64,000 nucleotides of DNA from Leclercia adecarboxylata (GTDB lineage: Bacteria; Pseudomonadota; Gammaproteobacteria; Enterobacterales; Enterobacteriaceae), in contig NZ_CP040889.1 of the NCBI RefSeq assembly GCF_006171285.1, positions 992,001 to 1,056,000 of the forward strand. Reading direction: 5' to 3'. Of the stretch, positions 54,860-64,000 are shown in pieces. Within the stretch, counting starts at the first letter, position 1; the number at the start of each line of letters is the position of its first letter. A model generated the notes under the pieces. It was given only the letters and a program-made list of their open reading frames with translations. It ran no database searches and had not been told where the DNA came from. Made by a program: the position numbers and the translations under genes.

Positions 54860-56211
54860 GAACGCTCCGCAACAGGTTTCAGCTCGATACGTTTGATATC
54901 ACCCACCAGCACCAGGTAGCTCAGCACCGCTACCAGGGCATGGATCCCGACGTAAATCAGCGCCCCGTTGAACGAGCCGGTAGTGCCGACGATGTAGCCG
55001 ATGGCAATCGGGGTGACGATCCCGGAGATGTTGCCGAACATATTGAACAGACCACCGCTCAGGCCGCTGATCTCTTTCGGCGCGGTATCTGCCATCACCG
55101 CCCAGCCCAGCGCACCGATACCTTTACCGAAGAACGCCATCGCCATAAAGCCGATAATCATCCACTCGGCGTCAACGTAGTTACACACCACCATCGACAT
55201 GGAGAGCAGCATCCCCAGCACGATTGGCGTTTTACGGGCGATATTCAGGGAACCCGTGCGACGCATCAGCCAGTCGGAAATTACCCCGCCCAGCACGCCG
55301 CCGACAAAGCCGCAGATCGCCGGAACAGAGGCCACAAACCCGGCTTTCAGAATCGACATGCCGCGTGCCTGCACCAGATAGACCGGGAACCAGGTAATAA
55401 AGAAGTAGGTTAAGGCGTTGATGCAGTACTGGCCGAGGTAAATCCCCACCATCATGCGGGAGCCCACCAGCTGTTTGATCTGGCCCCATTTCTGGCTGCA
55501 CGGCACTTTCTCTTTGTTTTTCGCCTGATCCATGTTGATCAGCGCGCCGCCTTCGGCGATGTAGTCCAGCTCTTTCTGGTTTACGCCCGGATGCTGGTTC
55601 GGCTCGTGGATCACTTTCAGCCAGACAAAGCTGATCAGAATACCCAGACCGCCCATGAAGAAGAACACGTGTGACCAGCCCACCTCGTGAGTCAGCCAGC
55701 CCATGATTGGGGCGAAGATGACGGTGGCGAAGTATTGCGCGGAGTTAAAAATGGAGACCGCCGTTCCCCTCTCCTGGGCCGGGAACCAGGCCGCCACTAT
55801 GCGGCTGTTGCCCGGGAAGGATGGCGCTTCTGCCAGACCCACCAGGAAGCGCAGAGTAAAGAGCGCGACGATAATGCCAAAGCCGTTGAAGATATCGACA
55901 AAGCCCTGTAACAGGGTGAACAGGGACCAGATGAAGATGGACCAGAAGTAGACACGTTTAGAGCCGAAGCGGTCAAGCAGCCAACCGCCGGGGATTTGGC
56001 CAATAACATAGGCCCATGAAAATGCAGAGAAAACATACCCCATACCGACCGGATCCAGACCGATATCTTTTGCCATCTCTGAACCGGCAATCGACAGCGT
56101 GGCGCGGTCGCCATAGTTGAAGGATGTGACGATAAACAGCATCACCACTATCCAGTAGCGGGCATTGGTACGCTTTTCAGCGCTGCTCGCCGCTTGGCTT
56201 AATGAACTCAT
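54856..56211 (-). CDS. gudP: D-glucarate/galactarate transporter, MFS
   Basis: 451 residues with 12 membrane segments, ACS-family features ([13 protein letters not shown] in segment 1, [17 protein letters not shown] after segment 2, [24 protein letters not shown]). It is a proton symporter for hexarates. First gene of gudPXD; in E. coli the operon is activated by CdaR, whose gene is not here. Confidence 0.97.
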   Translation of the reverse strand: MSSLSQAASSAEKRTNARYWIVVMLFIVTSFNYGDRATLSIAGSEMAKDIGLDPVGMGYVFSAFSWAYVIGQIPGGWLLDRFGSKRVYFWSIFIWSLFTLLQGFVDIFNGFGIIVALFTLRFLVGLAEAPSFPGNSRIVAAWFPAQERGTAVSIFNSAQYFATVIFAPIMGWLTHEVGWSHVFFFMGGLGILISFVWLKVIHEPNQHPGVNQKELDYIAEGGALINMDQAKNKEKVPCSQKWGQIKQLVGSRMMVGIYLGQYCINALTYFFITWFPVYLVQARGMSILKAGFVASVPAICGFVGGVLGGVISDWLMRRTGSLNIARKTPIVLGMLLSMSMVVCNYVDAEWMIIGFMAMAFFGKGIGALGWAVMADTAPKEISGLSGGLFNMFGNISGIVTPIAIGYIVGTTGSFNGALIYVGIHALVAVLSYLVLVGDIKRIELKPVAERS

Positions 56212-56570
56212 TCTTGCACTCCTGAATCATAGCGTTTTCGCTACGTTCATTCTGAACAGCTCAACCGTAGGGTAATCAGAATGACGTGTATGTGTTTTTT
56301 GCAGTTCAAACGTGAGGTCGTTTCGCCTTACTGACTGCATTTTTATTAACTGGCGAAAAAAGTATAAGAAAGGATCCAGGTAGCCCTCACCGTGCAACGC
56401 CACAACATTGGGACCATCCTGTGCGGTTGTTTGTGGCAAAAGCCTAACTCAATGGAAGGTAGTTCACGGAAACGTGGCTGAGTGAGAAAACAGCAGAAGA
56501 GAAAGAGAAGAGTGTGAATCAGGTCGCTTGACGCGGTGGAATGCCCTCCCGCGGCCGGGAGGGAAAGGAT
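56212..56570. promoter_or_regulatory. yqcA-gudP interval with hairpin and gudP promoter region
   Basis: 359 bases without a gene. At 56544-56563, CCCTCCCG-CGGC-CGGGAGGG forms an 8-bp hairpin 8 bases beyond the yqcA stop; it has no U tract on that strand. The gudP leader and its CdaR-type control should be in the rest; TATACT on the reverse strand near 56363 is a possible -10. Several in-frame stops rule out a sizeable gene. Confidence 0.5.
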
Positions 56571-57020
56571 TTAGCCGAGAAGCGTGCCCCAGTGTTCAAC
56601 CCAGGGATTGGATTCGCTCTCCGGCTCGGGATGTTCAGAGGCATCAATCATCAGCATCTCACCGACGCGCTGCGCGCTTTGCTCCTGCAATAGCGCATCG
56701 AACTGCTTACCGCCGCCGCAGAAGTTCGCGTACGTGCTGTCACCGAGCGCAATAATGCCGTAGCGCATTTCCGGCTGGTAACCCAGCTTATCCTTGATCC
56801 CCTGAAACAGCGGAACGATGCTGTCCGGCAGATCGCCCTGCCCGGTTGTCGAGGTGACCACCAGCGCATACTGACCCTGATATTTTTCCCAGTCGGCCAG
56901 ATCGGGATCTTCATAGACCGTGGCTTTATGGCCCATTCCCGCGAGAATCGCTTCGGCCTCTTCAGCCACCAGCAGCGAATTGCCGTACATCGTGCCGACA
57001 AAAATTCCGATTACCGCCAT
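56571..57020 (-). CDS. yqcA: Flavodoxin YqcA
   Basis: 149 residues, the E. coli length. The FMN phosphate loop is [13 protein letters not shown], with [11 protein letters not shown] and [16 protein letters not shown] giving the other FMN contacts. A short-chain flavodoxin of the MioC type; electron partner unknown. Last gene of the yqcC-truC-yqcA run. Confidence 0.95.
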   Translation of the reverse strand: MAVIGIFVGTMYGNSLLVAEEAEAILAGMGHKATVYEDPDLADWEKYQGQYALVVTSTTGQGDLPDSIVPLFQGIKDKLGYQPEMRYGIIALGDSTYANFCGGGKQFDALLQEQSAQRVGEMLMIDASEHPEPESESNPWVEHWGTLLG

Positions 57021-57044
57021 GTTTTACTCCCTGATTAGACGCAA

Positions 57045-57818
57045 TTAACGATCATCCTGAACGCTGGCAACGTCAAACTCAACCCTTTCATTTTCGGGGA
57101 GTTGTCCGCGCCATCCAAACTGTGACAGCGCCTGCATCCACACCTCGTCCAGCCCGGCCCGGATCGTCAGCGGCTCACCGGTAAAGGGATGGATAAGCTG
57201 CAGCTGGCTGGCGTGTAACATCAGCCGGTTGCAGCCAAAATGCTCCGCTGCGCTGCGGTTCTGGCGTAGATCGCCGTGCTTGCTGTCGCCGATGATCGGG
57301 TGGCGCAGATGCGCCAGATGGCGTCGCAGCTGGTGCTTACGCCCGGTTTTCGGCTCGAGTTCGATCAGACTATAGCGCGTGGTGGGAAACTTACTGGTGG
57401 CAACCGGCATTTCAGTGGTCGCCATCCCGCGATAGTCAGTCACCGCCGGCTGCGGGCCCTTGTCGTCGCGGGCATACTTATCGGCGATTTTATCCAGCTC
57501 TTCCGTCAGGGGATAATCGAGGGTTGCGGCTTCTGTGAGCCAGCCGCGGACAATCGCGTGGTAGCGCTTCTGGATCTGATGCTGCTCGAACTGCTGCGAC
57601 AGACGTCGTCCGGCTTCACTGGAGAGCCCCATCAGCAGAACGCCGGAAGTCGGTCTGTCGAGACGATGTGCCGTAAAGACATGCTGACCGATCTGGTCGC
57701 GCACCGTCTGCATGACGACGACTTTCTCATCCCGATCCAGCCAGCTGCGGTGTACCAGCCAGCCCGAAGGTTTATTGACGGCCACCAGCCACTCATCCTG
57801 ATAGAGGATCTCGATCAT
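57045..57818 (-). CDS. truC: tRNA pseudouridine(65) synthase
   Basis: 257 residues. The RluA-family catalytic loop is TAHRLDRPTSGVLLMG with the nucleophilic Asp in HRLDR. It modifies U65 in several tRNAs. Its ATG overlaps the yqcC stop by 4 bases. Confidence 0.95.
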   Translation of the reverse strand: MIEILYQDEWLVAVNKPSGWLVHRSWLDRDEKVVVMQTVRDQIGQHVFTAHRLDRPTSGVLLMGLSSEAGRRLSQQFEQHQIQKRYHAIVRGWLTEAATLDYPLTEELDKIADKYARDDKGPQPAVTDYRGMATTEMPVATSKFPTTRYSLIELEPKTGRKHQLRRHLAHLRHPIIGDSKHGDLRQNRSAAEHFGCNRLMLHASQLQLIHPFTGEPLTIRAGLDEVWMQALSQFGWRGQLPENERVEFDVASVQDDR

Positions 57819-58141
57819 GCGTCGTCGCCAAAGAGCGTATCCAGCGCCAGCAGTGCTGTGAGCACCGCGTCACGAGAAGGATGGGCGGCGTCCAGCGCCA
57901 TTTCATAATAGGGCGCCACGGCAAAGCTCTGGGGCAGCGGATGACCGCTATCCAGCAGGGCGTGCATGCGGGGGATGAGCACCCATTGCAGCCACTCAAA
58001 CGGCTCCAGGGTATCCATGCAGAAAGGTTGCGTACTTTCAAACGCGTCAGGCTGCGGCGCCGTCTCCTGCCACAGCTGATGCTCGCGCAGTAAAGCTTCG
58101 ATAGCGTGCAGTTGCGCGCGCACGTTGTCGTGATGGGTCAT
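57815..58141 (-). CDS. yqcC: YqcC family protein (DUF446)
   Basis: 108 residues, mostly helical, with LWQETAPQPDAFESTQPFCMDTL and PFEWLQWVLIPRMHALL as conserved parts. Function unknown. The start MTHHDNVRAQL matches the family; the 24 upstream in-frame residues would cross into the csrB terminator. First of yqcC-truC-yqcA. Confidence 0.93.
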   Translation of the reverse strand: MTHHDNVRAQLHAIEALLREHQLWQETAPQPDAFESTQPFCMDTLEPFEWLQWVLIPRMHALLDSGHPLPQSFAVAPYYEMALDAAHPSRDAVLTALLALDTLFGDDA

Positions 58142-58198
58142 GAAAACCTCAACTGAAAATGTGAACGACGCGCAGCATAGCAAAGAGCACGCAGAAAT

Positions 58199-58563
58199 AA
58201 AAAAAGGGAGCACTGTTTACACAGTGCTCCCGGTTCGTTTCGCAGCAATCCAGCTACTTTTGGTGCTCCCTGCTCATCCGTGACAACTTTTCCTCTGACC
58301 CGAAGGTCTGGTCTTCCCTTGACCGCTGCATCCTGCGCACATCGTCCTGATGTGACTGCTTCATCCTGAAACGTCCTGGCCTTCCTGACCCACCGGACAT
58401 CCTTACCGGCTCTCATTCTCCGTCCTGGAGGTGTCCTTCAACGCGTCCTGCGTTATCCTCTTGCTTCTTCCTGAAGCCTTCCCTGTAACGCCTTCCTGAC
58501 GTGTCCTTGATAAGAAACGTCATCATCCTGATGTTCGTCTCTTGTGTCGGCTTCCTGTCGACG
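58199..58563 (-). ncRNA. csrB: CsrB regulatory RNA
   Basis: On the reverse strand the sequence has about 22 GGA motifs, many as CAGGA or AGGATG in short hairpin loops (ACATCAGGATGATG, TTCAGGATGAAG, CATCAGGACGATG). It ends with GGGAGCACTG / CAGTGCTCCC and a T run, matching the E. coli CsrB end. Each GGA can bind CsrA, so the RNA titrates CsrA and relieves its repression of glycogen, biofilm and virulence genes. The 3' end is set by the terminator; the 5' end is an estimate by alignment in memory with E. coli. The position between syd and yqcC is as in E. coli. Confidence 0.95.
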
Positions 58564-58736
58564 GACATAGAATCCCTTATTCCGCTTCGTCTTACAAGGC
58601 AGTGCGTAAGCCAGATTAAAGAGTCGGCTTATCTGTAAGACAGGATTTAATCGTTCAACTTATTGATTAAATTAACCTTTAATAGAAGCTTAACAGAGTG
58701 TGCATACAGGTCATGACGCCGATCTCTCACAAACTC

Positions 58737-58754
58737 TGTAAGAGATCTCTCACA
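58737..58754 (-). promoter_or_regulatory. UvrY (GacA-type) binding palindrome upstream of csrB
   Basis: TGTAAGAGATCTCTCACA on the plus strand is TGTGAGAGATCTCTTACA on the csrB strand, the 18-bp inverted repeat known as the UvrY/GacA upstream activator. It is about 175 bases before the csrB start. A half copy, GATCTCTCACA, is at 58721-58731. Confidence 0.85.
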
Positions 58755-58773
58755 AGCGCACTAGTATTCAGGA

Positions 58774-59319
58774 TTACACAACGGGATGAAGATGATTGAG
58801 GAAATCCGCAAGGGAATCGGAGAGGAGCTGACGTTTTTGCGTGCCCAGCGTCTCTTTAATGACGTTGCCTGTGAGATTACAGACGGAGATAACGTCCATT
58901 TCACTGTCGAGCGTGGCGATAAACAGCGTTGGCGATAGCTTCAGACGCTTCTGGGTCACCAGGTGCCCAATCAGATTCTCCTGTACGCGCAGCAGGTCCT
59001 CTTCACTCCAGGTTTGCAGCAGCGTCAGCGCTTCATTAGCAAAGCGAGCAGACATATCCCCGGCGAACTGAGTGGTATAGAACGCGTGGACCGCTGGTTG
59101 TACCACAATGTCCATGGCGCGTTCAATGGCATTTACATTCTGCTCAGCGGTAAACGGCTGCGGCTGCCAGGTTACCCTATCTGCGGAAGAGGTAATAATG
59201 CAGGGTGAAGGCACGCCGTACAGCTCTTCGCTTTGCGGCCATGACTCTTTCTGTTCATGCCATGCGTCACAATAACGCGTGGTAAATGCAGTTAACGCAG
59301 CAGCAGTCTCTTTATCCAC
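58774..59319 (-). CDS. syd: SecY-interacting protein Syd
   Basis: 181 residues, the E. coli length. Acidic soluble protein with the conserved [29 protein letters not shown] start. It interacts with SecY at the inner membrane and is proposed to act in quality control of the translocon. Divergent from queF; csrB regulatory region lies beyond its 3' end. Confidence 0.96.
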   Translation of the reverse strand: MDKETAAALTAFTTRYCDAWHEQKESWPQSEELYGVPSPCIITSSADRVTWQPQPFTAEQNVNAIERAMDIVVQPAVHAFYTTQFAGDMSARFANEALTLLQTWSEEDLLRVQENLIGHLVTQKRLKLSPTLFIATLDSEMDVISVCNLTGNVIKETLGTQKRQLLSDSLADFLNHLHPVV

Positions 59320-59388
59320 CGGTTTCTCTCTTCATATAAGCCAGGATACACTCAGCCCCATAGTTTACCTTTAAAGTGACAACGAAAC

Positions 59389-60231
59389 ATGTCTTACGAA
59401 AATCATGACGCCTTATCGGGCCTGACGCTGGGCAAAAGCACAGCCTACCGCGACATCTACGATGCCAGCCTGTTACAGGGCGTGCCGCGCAGTCTCAACC
59501 GCGATCCGCTGGGTCTGAAGGCCGATGCCCTGCCCTTCCACGGCGGCGATATCTGGACGCTGTATGAACTCTCCTGGCTGAACGCCCGCGGGCTGCCGCA
59601 GGTGGCGGTCGGTCACGTTGAGCTGGATCACGCCAGCGTGAATCTGGTGGAGTCTAAAAGTTTTAAGCTCTACCTCAACAGCTTTAACCAGACGCGTTTC
59701 GACAGTTGGGAAGCGGTGCAACGCACGCTGGAACGCGACTTAAGCGCCTGCGCCCAGGGCAAGGTCACCGTGGCGCTCTACCGGATTGATGAGCTGGAAG
59801 GTCAGCCCATCGCCCACTTCCACGGCACCTGCATCGACGATCAGGATATTGAGATCGACAACTACGCGTTTGACGCCGCCTGGCTGGAAAATGCCGCCAG
59901 CGGCAAAGTGGTGGAAGAGACGCTGGTCAGCCACCTGCTGAAATCCAACTGCCTGATTACCCACCAGCCTGACTGGGGCTCCGTGCAGATTAAGTATCGC
60001 GGCGCGAAAATCGACCGTGAAAAGCTGCTGCGCTATCTGGTCTCTTTCCGTAATCATAACGAGTTTCACGAGCAGTGCGTTGAGCGCATCTTCAACGACA
60101 TTCTCCATTTCTGCCAGCCAGAGGCGCTGAGCGTCTATGCCCGCTATACCCGACGCGGCGGGCTGGATATCAATCCGTGGCGCAGCAACACCGATTTCGT
60201 TCCGGCGATTGGCCGGTTAGTGCGTCAGTAA
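59389..60231 (+). CDS. queF: NADPH-dependent 7-cyano-7-deazaguanine reductase
   Basis: 280 residues, the two-domain QueF form of enterics. The NADPH motif [17 protein letters not shown] and the catalytic-Cys stretch [14 protein letters not shown] are present. It reduces preQ0 nitrile to preQ1 amine, a later step than QueD/QueE. A hairpin GCGCGG / CCGCGC (60252-60269) follows the stop. Confidence 0.97.
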   Translation: MSYENHDALSGLTLGKSTAYRDIYDASLLQGVPRSLNRDPLGLKADALPFHGGDIWTLYELSWLNARGLPQVAVGHVELDHASVNLVESKSFKLYLNSFNQTRFDSWEAVQRTLERDLSACAQGKVTVALYRIDELEGQPIAHFHGTCIDDQDIEIDNYAFDAAWLENAASGKVVEETLVSHLLKSNCLITHQPDWGSVQIKYRGAKIDREKLLRYLVSFRNHNEFHEQCVERIFNDILHFCQPEALSVYARYTRRGGLDINPWRSNTDFVPAIGRLVRQ

Positions 60232-60347
60232 AATAAATAAATTCACAATATGCGCGGTCTGTTCCGCGCTTTAGGTTGTGAAACGTCATAAGCCAGGGCT
60301 ATTGTAATCAACAGGGAAAGACGATAAACGTCCCGTAAGGAGCTCAC

Positions 60348-61712
60348 TTGATTACACATATTAGCCCGCTTGGCTCAATGGATATGTTGTCGCAGCTGGA
60401 AGTGGACATGCTCAAGAGCACGGCCAGCAGCGATCTCTATCAACTGTTTCGCAACTGTTCGCTTGCCGTTCTGAACTCCGGTAGCCTCACTGACAACAGC
60501 AAAGAGTTGCTGTCCCGCTTTGAAAGCTTTGATATCAACGTCCTGCGTCGCGAACGCGGCGTGAAGCTGGAGCTGATTAATCCACCTGAAGATGCCTTCG
60601 TGGACGGACGCATTATTCGTGCGCTGCAGGCCAACCTGTTTGCCGTCCTGCGCGATATCCTGTTCGTGAATGGTCAGATCAGTAACGCCGGTCGTTTCCA
60701 GCATCTGAACCTGGAGAGCTCGGTCCATATCACTAACCTGGTGTTCTCTATTCTGCGTAACGCCCGCGCCCTGCACGTGGGCGAAGCCCCGAGCATGGTG
60801 GTGTGCTGGGGTGGACACTCCATCAACGAAACCGAATATCTCTACGCCCGTCGCGTGGGTACCCAGCTGGGTCTGCGCGAGCTGAACATCTGCACAGGCT
60901 GCGGCCCGGGTGCGATGGAAGCGCCCATGAAAGGTGCTGCCGTGGGCCATGCGCAGCAGCGCTACAAAGAGGGGCGCTTCATCGGCATGACCGAGCCGTC
61001 GATCATCGCCGCAGAGCCGCCTAACCCGCTGGTTAACGAACTGATCATCATGCCGGACATCGAGAAGCGTCTGGAGGCGTTTGTCCGCATCGCTCACGGG
61101 ATTATCATCTTCCCGGGCGGCGTGGGTACGGCAGAAGAGTTGCTCTATCTGCTGGGCATTCTGATGCACCCGGCTAACCAGGATCAGGTCCTGCCGCTGA
61201 TCCTCACCGGGCCGAAAGAGAGCGCTGACTACTTCCGCGTGCTGGATGAGTTCATCGTGCATACGCTCGGCGAGACGGCGCGTCGTCACTACCGCATTAT
61301 CATTGACGATGCCGCAGAAGTGGCTCGCCTGATGAAAAAGGCGATGCCGCTGGTTAAAGAGAACCGCCGCGATACCGGGGATGCCTACAGCTTTAACTGG
61401 TCAATTCGCATTGCGCCGGATCTACAGATCCCGTTTGAGCCGTCCCATGAAAATATGGCAAACCTGAAACTGTATCCGGATCAGCCTGTTGAGACGCTGG
61501 CCGCCGACCTGCGCCGCGCCTTCTCGGGCATTGTGGCGGGTAACGTGAAAGAGGTGGGTATCCAGGCCATTGAAGAGTTTGGTCCGTATAAGATCCATGG
61601 CGACCGCGAAATGATGCGCCGCATGGACGATCTGCTGCAGGGCTTTGTCGCCCAGCACCGTATGAAACTCCCCGGCACTGCCTATATCCCCTGCTACGAG
61701 ATTTGCGCATAA
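60348..61712 (+). CDS. ppnN: Pyrimidine/purine nucleotide 5'-monophosphate nucleosidase
   Basis: 454 residues, the E. coli length. The LOG-family motif [15 protein letters not shown] is near residue 252, with [15 protein letters not shown] and [16 protein letters not shown] upstream. It hydrolyses nucleotide monophosphates to base and ribose 5-phosphate and is stimulated by (p)ppGpp. The start is TTG (60348) with TAAGGAG 6 bases before it, matching [14 protein letters not shown]; the next ATG at residue 11 would truncate the family N-terminus. Confidence 0.97.
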   Translation: MITHISPLGSMDMLSQLEVDMLKSTASSDLYQLFRNCSLAVLNSGSLTDNSKELLSRFESFDINVLRRERGVKLELINPPEDAFVDGRIIRALQANLFAVLRDILFVNGQISNAGRFQHLNLESSVHITNLVFSILRNARALHVGEAPSMVVCWGGHSINETEYLYARRVGTQLGLRELNICTGCGPGAMEAPMKGAAVGHAQQRYKEGRFIGMTEPSIIAAEPPNPLVNELIIMPDIEKRLEAFVRIAHGIIIFPGGVGTAEELLYLLGILMHPANQDQVLPLILTGPKESADYFRVLDEFIVHTLGETARRHYRIIIDDAAEVARLMKKAMPLVKENRRDTGDAYSFNWSIRIAPDLQIPFEPSHENMANLKLYPDQPVETLAADLRRAFSGIVAGNVKEVGIQAIEEFGPYKIHGDREMMRRMDDLLQGFVAQHRMKLPGTAYIPCYEICA

Positions 61713-61756
61713 CCTCTGTGTCCGGCAGCCTGCCGGACGCCTTCTCACTCGCCTGA

Positions 61757-61791
61757 CCGCCGGGAATGGTTATAGCCGCCCGGCTTTTTTA
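61757..61791 (+). terminator. Terminator after ppnN
   Basis: GCCGGG / CCCGGC stem with a 14-base loop and six T. A stronger hairpin without T run, GTCCGGCA-GCC-TGCCGGAC (61720-61738), precedes it. Confidence 0.75.
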
Positions 61792-62262
61792 TTGCGTTCA
61801 GTAACATGGCCTGCGTTGTAACATCATCGTTACTTATATTTCCGTTATTTCATAACATAACGCAAACGATTACGTGGTTTTACAGAGCGTGATAAATTAC
61901 CCCTAAACACCATAAAGCATTAAAAAATGCTCTAAACAGGCGCTTTTACAGCGTATGCCTCCTATCTTACAGGGCTGTCTGGTACGCCACATATCGTTGA
62001 TGGTAGCCTTCGCGCCCAGAAATTCGTCGTGATGATTTATTAGCAGATAAATGGTCTAAAGATACCCACCTCAAAAGTAGATTATTGCATTTGAGATCGG
62101 GATCACTGATAGATCCATTACGAAAATGTATCTTTCCGCCCGCTGATAGTTACGGAGAAAAATCATATAAAAACCGTCACTGAGCGAATTTCATATTACG
62201 TTTAGCTCTTTTTGCATCGAATTTGACCAGAAACCTGACATTAGCTACTCCTGGAGACACAG
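61792..62262 (+). promoter_or_regulatory. sdaC leader region with CRP-like site
   Basis: About 470 AT-rich bases without a gene. TGAGA-TCGGGA-TCACT (62092-62107) fits the CRP pattern TGTGA-N6-TCACA with two mismatches; sdaCB of E. coli is CRP-dependent. No exact -35/-10 pair could be fixed. GGAG at about 62251 is the sdaC ribosome site. All frames are interrupted. Confidence 0.5.
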
Positions 62263-63552
62263 ATGGAAACCACTCAAACCAGCACCGTTGCTTCGATTGA
62301 AACCCGAAGCGGATGGCGTAAAACCGATACCATGTGGATGCTTGGCCTGTACGGCACGGCAATCGGCGCTGGTGTTCTCTTCCTGCCTATTAACGCGGGT
62401 GTTGGCGGCTTGATTCCGCTGATCATCATGGCAATCATTGCGTTCCCGATGACCTACTTCGCACACCGCGGCCTGACCCGTTTTGTGCTGTCCGGTAAAA
62501 ACCCGGGTGAAGACATCACCGAAGTGGTTGAAGAGCATTTCGGCATTGGCGCAGGTAAGCTGATTACCCTGCTCTACTTCTTCGCAATTTACCCAATCCT
62601 GCTGGTGTATAGCGTGGCGATCACCAACACCGTTGACAGCTTCATGACCCACCAGCTGGGCATGACGCCGCCACCGCGCGCCATTCTTTCGCTGATCCTG
62701 ATTGTCGGCATGATGACTATCGTGCGCTTCGGTGAGCAGATGATTGTTAAAGCGATGAGCGTGCTGGTGTTCCCGTTCGTTATTGCCCTGATGGTGCTGG
62801 CCTGCTACCTGATCCCACAGTGGAACGGCGCGGCGCTGGAAACCCTCTCCCTGAGCAGCGCGTCTGCTACCGGTAACGGCCTGTGGATGACCCTGTGGCT
62901 GGCAATCCCGGTAATGGTCTTCTCATTCAACCACTCCCCGATCATCTCCTCCTTCGCGGTAGCGAAGCGTGAAGAGTACGGTCAGGGTGCCGAGAAGAAG
63001 TGCTCCAGCATCCTGGCTCGCGCTCACGTGATGATGGTGCTGACCGTTATGTTCTTCGTCTTCAGCTGCGTACTGAGCCTCTCCCCGGCGGATCTGGCGG
63101 CGGCAAAAGAGCAGAACATCTCGATTCTGTCTTACCTGGCAAACCACTTTAATGCACCGGTTATTGCCTGGATGGCGCCAATCATCGCGATTATCGCTAT
63201 CACCAAATCCTTCCTCGGCCACTACCTGGGCGCACGTGAAGGCTTTAACGGCATGGTGATTAAATCTCTGCGCGGCAAAGGCAAGAGCATTGAAATCAAC
63301 AAGCTGAACAAGATCACTGCCCTGTTCATGCTACTGACCACCTGGGCGGTTGCGACCCTGAACCCGAGCATCCTCGGCATGATCGAAACCCTGGGCGGCC
63401 CGGTTATCGCGATGATCCTGTTCCTGATGCCGATGTACGCGATTCAGAAAGTGCCAGCGATGCGTAAATACAGCGGCCATATCAGCAACGTCTTCGTTGT
63501 GATTATGGGTCTGATTGCTATCTCCGCTATCTTCTTCTCGCTGTTCGCTTAA
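62263..63552 (+). CDS. sdaC: Serine transporter SdaC
   Basis: 429 residues with about 11 membrane segments, first at [22 protein letters not shown], typical of the HAAAP family. It imports L-serine with protons. It is followed by a UUCG hairpin and sdaB, the serine deaminase that uses the imported serine. Confidence 0.98.
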   Translation: METTQTSTVASIETRSGWRKTDTMWMLGLYGTAIGAGVLFLPINAGVGGLIPLIIMAIIAFPMTYFAHRGLTRFVLSGKNPGEDITEVVEEHFGIGAGKLITLLYFFAIYPILLVYSVAITNTVDSFMTHQLGMTPPPRAILSLILIVGMMTIVRFGEQMIVKAMSVLVFPFVIALMVLACYLIPQWNGAALETLSLSSASATGNGLWMTLWLAIPVMVFSFNHSPIISSFAVAKREEYGQGAEKKCSSILARAHVMMVLTVMFFVFSCVLSLSPADLAAAKEQNISILSYLANHFNAPVIAWMAPIIAIIAITKSFLGHYLGAREGFNGMVIKSLRGKGKSIEINKLNKITALFMLLTTWAVATLNPSILGMIETLGGPVIAMILFLMPMYAIQKVPAMRKYSGHISNVFVVIMGLIAISAIFFSLFA

Positions 63553-63560
63553 TTCCTCCC

Positions 63561-63580
63561 GCGCCGTCTTCGGACGGCGC
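63561..63580 (+). other. UUCG-loop hairpin between sdaC and sdaB
   Basis: GCGCCGTC-TTCG-GACGGCGC: an 8-bp perfect stem with a stable C(UUCG)G loop and no T run, 9 bases after the sdaC stop. More likely an mRNA stabiliser or partial attenuator than a terminator. Confidence 0.75.
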
Positions 63581-63615
63581 ACTCTTCTCCTCTGACGTAA
63601 AGCAACGGACGCATC

Positions 63616-64000
63616 ATGATTAGCGTTTTCGATATTTTTAAAATTGGTATTGGTCCTTCCAGTTCGCACACCGTCGGGCCAATGAAAGCGGGTAAACAGT
63701 TCACGGACGATCTTATTGCGCGCGGAATGCTGCACGACACCACCCGCGTGGTTGTGGATGTCTATGGCTCACTGTCGCTGACCGGCAAAGGTCACCATAC
63801 CGATATCGCCATCATTATGGGCCTGGCGGGCAACCTGCCGGATAGCGTTGATATTGACGCCATCCCGACCTTTATCCAGGACGTAAACACCCACGGCCGC
63901 CTGCTGCTGGCCAAGGGTGAACATGAAGTCGAGTTCCCGGTTGATCGCTGCATGAATTTCCATGCCGACAACCTGTCGCTGCACGAAAACGGCATGCGGA
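63616..64000 (+). CDS. sdaB: L-serine dehydratase SdaB, N-terminal part (cut by window end)
   Basis: First 128 residues of about 455. The start MISVFDIFKIGIGPSSSHTVGPMKAGKQF is the signature N-terminus of iron-sulfur L-serine dehydratases (SSSHTVGPM). It deaminates serine to pyruvate and ammonia. The gene runs off the window. Confidence 0.97.
   Translation, partial: MISVFDIFKIGIGPSSSHTVGPMKAGKQFTDDLIARGMLHDTTRVVVDVYGSLSLTGKGHHTDIAIIMGLAGNLPDSVDIDAIPTFIQDVNTHGRLLLAKGEHEVEFPVDRCMNFHADNLSLHENGMR

Overview
This window is chromosomal DNA of an enteric gammaproteobacterium. Gene content and order follow the Escherichia coli norW-to-sdaB stretch almost throughout, and encoded proteins such as Eno, RpoS, PyrG, AscF, BarA and PpnN are near-identical in the residues I can compare from memory. 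High GC coding sequence, numerous GCCGGGTGGCG-type REP elements and the accessory gene set suggest the Enterobacter / Leclercia / Lelliottia / Klebsiella part of Enterobacteriaceae rather than Escherichia itself; the genus cannot be fixed by reading. No rRNA, tRNA, transposase, integrase or CRISPR array was seen.

Layout. 1-6.9 kb: tail of norW, an unassigned 50-residue ORF, an SgrR/YbaE-type regulator, then the aryl-beta-glucoside genes ascG (reverse) and ascFB. 7-11.1 kb: a Fur-box-controlled operon for a metal-chelate type ABC importer plus an MFS protein. 11.1-15.1 kb: ygbA, a short SymE-like gene, mutS and a small NTF2-like gene. 15.1-21.9 kb (reverse): rpoS, nlpD, pcm, surE, truD, ispF, ispD, ftsB, ygbE. 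21.9-31.9 kb: sulfate assimilation, cysG-cysD-cysN-cysC and cysJ-cysI-cysH, flanking iap. 32.2-39.9 kb: queD, an accessory trio (AraC/GH39-like regulator, M20 amidohydrolase, MFS transporter), queE and an orphan crtX-like glucosyltransferase. 39.9-47.6 kb (reverse): eno, pyrG, mazG, relA, rlmD. 47.7-58.1 kb: barA, then the reverse glucarate operon gudP-gudX-gudD with a glycerate kinase, yqcA, truC, yqcC. 58.2-64 kb: csrB RNA, syd, queF, ppnN, sdaC and the start of sdaB.

How the parts work together. BarA and its regulatory output RNA CsrB are both here, and an 18-bp palindrome of the UvrY type lies upstream of csrB. Cys proteins reduce sulfate to sulfide; a second-type CysG supplies siroheme for CysI. 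Three queuosine-pathway enzymes (QueD, QueE, QueF) are present. GudP/X/D plus glycerate kinase cover import and first dehydration of glucarate and the last kinase step, while aldolase and reductase must be elsewhere.

Main points of interest. Hydrogenase/formate-hydrogenlyase genes that flank the asc genes in E. coli are absent on both sides, and an iron-regulated-looking transporter operon occupies the right-hand site. CRISPR-Cas I-E, which lies between iap and cysH in E. coli, is absent. A crtX homologue stands alone without other carotenoid genes. A roughly 340-bp non-coding stretch after barA is a chain of about ten hairpins and is the least explained sequence in the window.
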